This document shows positions 59,431-64,000 of a DNA stretch of 64,000 nt, in pieces. The DNA comes from Janthinobacterium sp. TB1-E2 (lineage in GTDB: Bacteria > Pseudomonadota > Gammaproteobacteria > Burkholderiales > Burkholderiaceae_D). The position numbers were made by a program, and so were the translations under genes. The first letter of the stretch is position 1, and every line of letters starts with the position of its first letter. The stretch spans positions 4,216,001 to 4,280,000 of the forward strand of contig NZ_CP142523.1 of NCBI RefSeq assembly GCF_036885605.1, in the 5' to 3' direction. Below the pieces are notes generated by a model. That model was not told the origin of the DNA. It saw nothing but the letters and a program-made list of their open reading frames with translations, and did no database searches.

Positions 59431-61902
59431 ATGCAGCTGACCACCCCCGTCCTCCATCCCGCCGCGCACGCCATCCGCCTGGCCGTCCTCGCCATGGCTT
59501 GCGCCGCCCCGGCCGCCTTTATCGCCGCGCCCGCGCTGGCGCAAGGCCAGGCCGCCACCGCCCAAGCGTTTGCCGTACCAGCCGGCCCGCTGGCCACCGC
59601 CTTGAATGACTTTGCCGTGGCCGCCGGCGTCAGCCTGTCGACCGACCCGGCGCAGACGCGCGGCCTGCGCTCGCCCGGCGTACGCGGCAGCTTTGGCGTA
59701 GCCCAGGGCTTTGCCCAGGTGCTGGCCGGCAGTGGCCTGGAAGCCGTGCAGCTGCCGAACGGCGCCTACGTGCTGCGCCAGGCGGCGCCATCGTCCGCAG
59801 CGGCGGCCGGCGTGGAAAAGACCATGGCGCCCGTGACGGTCAGCGCCAGCATGGAGCGCGACCCCGTCAGTGAGCACAGCAACTCGTATGCGGCGCGCGC
59901 CGTCACCGTCGGCAAGGGCGTGCAAACACTGCGCGAAATTCCGCAATCCGTCAGCGTCGTCACGCGCCAGAAAATGGACGACCAGAACCTCAACACCATC
60001 GACGCCGTGCTGGCGAACACCACCGGCATCACCATGTACGACAGCCCCATGGGCGGGCGCTATGTGTATTCGCGCGGTTTCATGGTCGACACTTACCAGT
60101 TCGACGGCGTCAACCGCGCCATGTACTATCCGCAGGCGAACAGCTTTACCAGCAACACGGCCGTGCTGGACCGGGTGGAAATCGTGCGCGGTGCCACCGG
60201 CCTGCTGCAGGGCACGGGCTCGCCGGGCGCCGCCATCAACATGGTGCGCAAGCGCCCGCTGGCGGAAAAGCAGGTGCAGCTGGCGCTGAGCGCAGGCCGC
60301 TGGAACGACGTGCGCGGCGAAGTCGACGTCACCGGTCCGCTGAACGCATCGGGCAGCATCCGCGGCCGCGCCGTGGCCGCGCACGACCAGCGCGATTATT
60401 TCTATGACGTGGCCGACAGCCGCACCGACGTACTGTACGGCGTGCTGGAATTCGACCTGGCGCCGGGCAGCAAGCTGACGACGGGCGCCAGCTACGAAAA
60501 ACTGCATTCGACGCCGTTCTTTTCCGGCATGGCCCGCTACCGCGATGGCAGCGACCCGAAACTGCCGCGCGAAACCTTCCTCGGCGCCGACTGGAACCGC
60601 TGGGCGAGCCGCCAGACGGCCGTCTTCGCCGAATTCGAGCACCGCTTCGACGCCGACTGGTCGCTCAAGGCCAGCGCCAACTACACGCGCGAGCGGCATG
60701 ACGTGAAATACATGTTCAGCCAGGGCGCGCTCGATCCCGCCACCATGGCTGGCATGATGATGTATGGCGGCGTGTTCGACTACGGCAGCACCAACAAGGG
60801 ACTCGACCTGTCGCTCGACGGCAAATTCAACGCTTTCGGCCGCCGCCACGGCTTCAGCGCCGGCATCAACACGAACCGCCTGGAAAGCGACAGCGATTTC
60901 AGCCTGGCCTTGCTGCAGCAGCCGAACAATCCGCTGCGGCCGAATCACGGCGTGGCCGAACCGAGCGACGCCTGGTTCCGCGAAAACAGCTACCGCGGCG
61001 ATCCCAGCTTGACGAAAATGACGCAGACGGGCGCCTATGGCGTGGCCCGCTTCAGCGTCAGCGATCCGCTCACCGTGGTGGCGGGCGCGCGCGTGTCGAA
61101 CTACAAATGGAGCAGCGTGTACCGCGACACGGGCGAGGTATACATCGACCCGTACCGCGAAAACGGCGTCGTCACGCCGTATGGCGGCGTGATCTACGCG
61201 TTCGACAAGCGCTGGTCCGGCTACGCCAGCGTGTCCGACATCTTCCAGCCGCAAAACCAGCGCACGGCCGAAGGCGCCCTGCTCGACCCGCTCAAGGGGC
61301 GCAACCTGGAAGTGGGCGTCAAGGGTGAACTGTTCGACGGCAAGGTCAATACCTCGCTGGCGCTGTTCCGCATCGAGCAGCGCAACCGCGCCGAACTGGA
61401 CCTGGTCAATACCTGCTCCAGCGGCACGGAATGCTATTTCTCGGCGGGCAAGGTGCGCAGCGAAGGCCTCGACGCGGAAATCAGCGGCGAAGTGGCGCCT
61501 GGCTGGCAGCTGTTTGCCGGCTACACCCTGAACAACTTCAAGTACCTGGAACAGACGTCGAATGCGGGCGTGATGTTCGCCAGCACCTACTCGCCGCGCC
61601 ACATGCTGCGCGCGTGGAGCGACTACCGCCTGCCCGGCGCCTTGCAGAAGTGGAGCGTGGGCGGTGGCGTGAACTTCCAGACGGAGAGCTCGCGCGTGAC
61701 GCAGAACGTCACGGTGGCGCAAGGCGCGTATGCCTTGTTCAGCGCGCGCGGCGCCTACCAGATCGACCGTAACTGGACGGCGTCGCTGTCCGTGACGAAC
61801 TTGCTCGACAAGCGCTACTACCAGACGGTGGGCGCGCCTGCGTGGGGCAATTTCTATGGCGAACCGCGCAAGGCGCAACTGACCTTGCGCGCGCGGTTCT
61901 AG
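59431..61902 (+). CDS. TonB-dependent siderophore receptor with N-terminal signalling domain
   Basis: 823 residues. Signal peptide LAVLAMACAAPAAFIAAPAL, then a secretin/TonB short N-terminal (STN) signalling domain at ~40-115 (FAVPAGPLATALNDFAVAAG and AQVLAGSGLEAVQLPNGAYV). A TonB-box-like MAPVTVSASM, the plug (LREIPQSVSVVTRQKM, VEIVRGATGLLQGTGSPGA) and a 22-strand barrel ending in LTLRARF follow. The STN domain signals to the FecR-type protein upstream, so this is a cell-surface signalling receptor for a siderophore. Style is that of FpvA/FoxA/PupB-like receptors; the siderophore is unknown and no biosynthesis genes are in the window. Confidence 0.92.
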   Translation: MQLTTPVLHPAAHAIRLAVLAMACAAPAAFIAAPALAQGQAATAQAFAVPAGPLATALNDFAVAAGVSLSTDPAQTRGLRSPGVRGSFGVAQGFAQVLAGSGLEAVQLPNGAYVLRQAAPSSAAAAGVEKTMAPVTVSASMERDPVSEHSNSYAARAVTVGKGVQTLREIPQSVSVVTRQKMDDQNLNTIDAVLANTTGITMYDSPMGGRYVYSRGFMVDTYQFDGVNRAMYYPQANSFTSNTAVLDRVEIVRGATGLLQGTGSPGAAINMVRKRPLAEKQVQLALSAGRWNDVRGEVDVTGPLNASGSIRGRAVAAHDQRDYFYDVADSRTDVLYGVLEFDLAPGSKLTTGASYEKLHSTPFFSGMARYRDGSDPKLPRETFLGADWNRWASRQTAVFAEFEHRFDADWSLKASANYTRERHDVKYMFSQGALDPATMAGMMMYGGVFDYGSTNKGLDLSLDGKFNAFGRRHGFSAGINTNRLESDSDFSLALLQQPNNPLRPNHGVAEPSDAWFRENSYRGDPSLTKMTQTGAYGVARFSVSDPLTVVAGARVSNYKWSSVYRDTGEVYIDPYRENGVVTPYGGVIYAFDKRWSGYASVSDIFQPQNQRTAEGALLDPLKGRNLEVGVKGELFDGKVNTSLALFRIEQRNRAELDLVNTCSSGTECYFSAGKVRSEGLDAEISGEVAPGWQLFAGYTLNNFKYLEQTSNAGVMFASTYSPRHMLRAWSDYRLPGALQKWSVGGGVNFQTESSRVTQNVTVAQGAYALFSARGAYQIDRNWTASLSVTNLLDKRYYQTVGAPAWGNFYGEPRKAQLTLRARF

Positions 61903-61911
61903 ACGAAACGC

Positions 61912-62799
61912 TTATGCCGGAGGACGCAACGGCGCCTTCGGCAGCGGAATGAATTCCGTCTCGCCCGGCACTTGTCCCATGCGCTGGGCGGTCCAGTCGT
62001 CGGCCGCCTGCGACAATCGCTCCTTGCTCGACGAGACGAAGTTCCAGAACAGGAAGCGGTGGCCGTCCAGCGGCTCGCCGCCGATCACGACGAACTGCAC
62101 CGGGCCGCCGCCTGCCGTTACGACAGGCACCGTGCCCGCTTCCAGCAAGGCCATGGTGTGCGGCACCAGTGCCACGCCATCGACCAGCATGTCCCCGCTG
62201 ACCGGATAAATCGCCGCCTCCGGCGGCAAGCCTTCCAGGCGCAACTCGCGCCCCGCCTGCAGCGCCACGTCCAGGTACACCGTCTGCATATAGGTGCGCA
62301 CGGGCGAGGTCTGGCCAAAGGCCGTGCCGATCAACACCTTCACCACGGCGCCATCGAGCGGCACGACGGGAATGTCGGCTTGCGGCGTGTGCGTGAAACT
62401 CGGTTCGTCCTCTTCGTGCGCCTTGGGCAGCGCGGCCCACAGCTGCAAGCCGTGCGTGCGGTGCGGTTGTCCCGCCAGGTCGTGCGGCGTGCGTTCCGAA
62501 TGCACGATGCCGCGCCCGGCCGTCATCCAGTTGATGGCACCCGGCTCGATGCGCTGGTACGAGCCGATGCTGTCGCGGTGGTCGATCGCGCCTTCGAACA
62601 GATAGGTGACGGTGGCCAGGCCGATATGCGGATGGGGGCGCACGTCGTGGTTGGCGTCGGGGGCCACGTCGATGGGGCCGAAGTGGTCAAAGAAAATGAA
62701 AGGGCCGACGGCCTGCTTGGCCGCGGACGGCAACAGACGCCGCACGACGAAGCCGCCGCCCAGATCCTTTTCGTGGCTTTTCAGGATGGCCGCGCTCAT
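61912..62799 (-). CDS. pirin family protein
   Basis: 295 residues from the ATG at 62799, which overlaps the stop of the OsmC gene (ATGA). Bicupin: FFDHFGPIDVAPDANHDVRP and PHPHIGLATVTYLFEG carry the metal-binding histidines, followed by INWMTAGRGIVHSERTP with the other His and Glu. The C-terminal half is the second cupin. Pirins act as quercetinase-like dioxygenases or redox-sensing regulators; the exact role here is not known. It is convergent with the TonB receptor, 9 bp apart. Confidence 0.9.
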   Translation of the reverse strand: MSAAILKSHEKDLGGGFVVRRLLPSAAKQAVGPFIFFDHFGPIDVAPDANHDVRPHPHIGLATVTYLFEGAIDHRDSIGSYQRIEPGAINWMTAGRGIVHSERTPHDLAGQPHRTHGLQLWAALPKAHEEDEPSFTHTPQADIPVVPLDGAVVKVLIGTAFGQTSPVRTYMQTVYLDVALQAGRELRLEGLPPEAAIYPVSGDMLVDGVALVPHTMALLEAGTVPVVTAGGGPVQFVVIGGEPLDGHRFLFWNFVSSSKERLSQAADDWTAQRMGQVPGETEFIPLPKAPLRPPA

Positions 62800-63194
62800 G
62801 CCAGCACCGTCGTGATTTCCGTGGTGACGGCCGTCATCAGCTTGTGGATCGGGCATTTGCCGGCCACGGCCAGCAATTCCTGGCGCTGCGCATCCGTCAG
62901 CTCGCCCGTCAGGTGCAGGGTGGCCGCCAGGCGGTACACGCCCTTGCGCTCTTCGCTGGCATCGCGCTCGGTCGACACTTCCACGTGTTCGAGCGGGATG
63001 CCCTTGTGCCGGGCGTACCAGACGACGGTGAGCGCCTTGCAGGCCGACAGGGCCGCGTCGTACAGGTCGTGCGGCGAAGGGCCGGCGTCGTCGCCGCCCT
63101 CCTCCACCGAGGCGTCGGCGGAAATGATGTGGTCGCGTACGTGCACGATGTGGCGCATGGGTTGCGACTGGTCGCGGATGGCTTTGATGGTCAT
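62796..63194 (-). CDS. OsmC/Ohr family peroxidase-like protein
   Basis: 132 residues with the two reactive cysteines C52 (LSACKALTVVWY) and C114 (GKCPIHKLM). Family members reduce organic hydroperoxides through a thiol pair. Length is normal. It overlaps the pirin start by ATGA, so both form an oxidative-stress-type operon. The start has GGAACGCC, a modest ribosome binding site. Confidence 0.88.
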   Translation of the reverse strand: MTIKAIRDQSQPMRHIVHVRDHIISADASVEEGGDDAGPSPHDLYDAALSACKALTVVWYARHKGIPLEHVEVSTERDASEERKGVYRLAATLHLTGELTDAQRQELLAVAGKCPIHKLMTAVTTEITTVLA

Positions 63195-63272
63195 GGCGTT
63201 CCTTGGTGCGTTTGGAAAGCCACAATTTACACCGTTTGGCCGCTTGGCGCAGCCCGCTGCCCTGCTACCTGG

Positions 63273-63998
63273 TCATTTGATACGGAATACGGCATCGACC
63301 GTCTGTCCCATCTTGAGGACGGTGACCATCAGCATGTCGTCGGGATTTTGCCGCTGGCGGCTGTTGGCGCGCTGGTAGCGGTCGGACGGCACCAGGCCGA
63401 CCGCATTGCCCAGGTTTTTCAGCTGGTCCGACGAGATGCCGGCCACGGCGCCCACGCGCTTGCCGAAGCCGCGCGCCATGGCGTCGGCCTTGCGCTGCGC
63501 ATCCTTGACGGCCTCGCCCACCAGTTCCTCTTCCAGGCGGATGCGCTGCGTGGCGCCGAAGGTGACGGCAAACGCATCGAGGTTGGGCATGGCCAGCAGC
63601 GGCCCTATGACGGCGGGCCATTTCGACAAATCGGCCACGTTGATATGCACGCTGGCCTTGATCTGGTACTGCGGATTGGCCGGGTCCTGTTCCGCGCCCT
63701 TGCGGATTTCCTTGCGCACGTCGCGCACCTCGATGCCGGCCGCCGCTTCCGGCAAACCCTGCTCCACCAGCAGCGCCTTGATTTCCGTGATGCGCGTCTG
63801 CACGAGGGCGGTGGCTACCTCCGGCGCCGGGTCGAAAACGCTGACGTCAAAATCGATCTCGCCCAGGTCCGGCGTGACGAAGCTGTAGGCCGTGCCCGAG
63901 GCGTGGATGAAGGGGTAGGAGGGCAAATCGCCGGCCAGGGCGGAGATGGGCAGGCAGGCGAACACGATGGACAGCAGGCGGCGTTTGAACACGGACAC
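63273..63998 (-). CDS. SIMPL-domain (DUF541) periplasmic protein, possibly partial at right edge
   Basis: At least 241 residues. The signal peptide LLSIVFACLPISALA is followed by a SIMPL/DUF541 body (FIHASGTAYSFVTPDLGEID and DAQRKADAMARGFGKRVGAV). The only start in the window is GTG at 63998, two bases from the edge, so the true start may lie outside. Family members are periplasmic or outer-membrane proteins with unclear roles in stress response. Confidence 0.8.
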   Translation of the reverse strand: MSVFKRRLLSIVFACLPISALAGDLPSYPFIHASGTAYSFVTPDLGEIDFDVSVFDPAPEVATALVQTRITEIKALLVEQGLPEAAAGIEVRDVRKEIRKGAEQDPANPQYQIKASVHINVADLSKWPAVIGPLLAMPNLDAFAVTFGATQRIRLEEELVGEAVKDAQRKADAMARGFGKRVGAVAGISSDQLKNLGNAVGLVPSDRYQRANSRQRQNPDDMLMVTVLKMGQTVDAVFRIK

Positions 63999-64000
63999 TC

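Noticed and set aside
1..64000. CRISPR array, rRNA operon or replication origin
   Set aside because: No regularly spaced direct repeats, no rRNA-like sequence and no DnaA-box cluster were noticed in the window.

Overview
The window is high-GC, densely packed chromosomal DNA of a betaproteobacterium, most likely an Oxalobacteraceae member of the Janthinobacterium/Duganella/Massilia group. This is inferred from gene content (AcnD/PrpF-type methylcitrate cluster, several TonB receptors, many Oxalobacteraceae-style small proteins) and base composition; no 16S or other species marker is present.

Layout. 1-2400: a ParB-like gene cut by the left edge, two adjacent DUF2939 paralogues, and two small overlapping genes. 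2667-7115: a chemoreceptor with a C-terminal CheR/CheB tether, then a TonB-dependent receptor. 7198-11070: tRNA-Leu(UAA) with a strong terminator, then about 1.1 kb of AT-richer, gene-poor DNA holding an IS5-type transposase remnant and a short lipoprotein gene, then an exported phosphocholine-type phospholipase C. 11331-17900: a 1680-residue Ser/Thr kinase-AAA-GAF-diguanylate cyclase fusion, convergent with an NCS2 purine permease.

18400-34245 is the most interesting part: a complete-looking, headless siphophage tail and lysis cassette with its own regulators. It has a LexA/CI-type autocleavable repressor, a divergent winged-helix protein, and a CxxCxGxG zinc-finger protein followed directly by a promoter-like -10 and a terminator (a lambda Q/pR'/tR'-like layout). 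Then come tail tube, tail-assembly chaperone with a -1 frameshift, tape measure, hub/tip proteins, fibre, holin, GH19 endolysin and two spanins. No terminase, portal, capsid, integrase or replication gene is present. I interpret it as an F-type (flexible, non-contractile) tailocin, SOS-inducible and probably controlled by processive antitermination. Four intrinsic terminators lie inside the operon in the direction of transcription.

34290-45179: propionate catabolism on the minus strand, ordered prpB-prpC-acnD-prpF-(MBOAT/SGNH acyltransferase pair)-prpE. It is driven by a consensus sigma-54 promoter with an upstream array of TGTTTCA half-sites; prpR itself is not in the window. 45548-52390: two related small proteins, an MBL-fold hydrolase with a palindromic promoter, an MFS exporter, a LysR regulator, an M28 peptidase, a GNAT enzyme and a glycine-zipper surface protein. 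52539-56853: PP2C phosphatase, DUF2177 membrane protein, methyltransferase, FHA protein and a 34-residue membrane peptide gene. 57114-61902: DUF457 membrane protein, then a Fur-box-controlled FecI/FecR/TonB-receptor cell-surface signalling unit. 61912-63998: pirin, OsmC and SIMPL-domain genes, the last possibly cut by the right edge.
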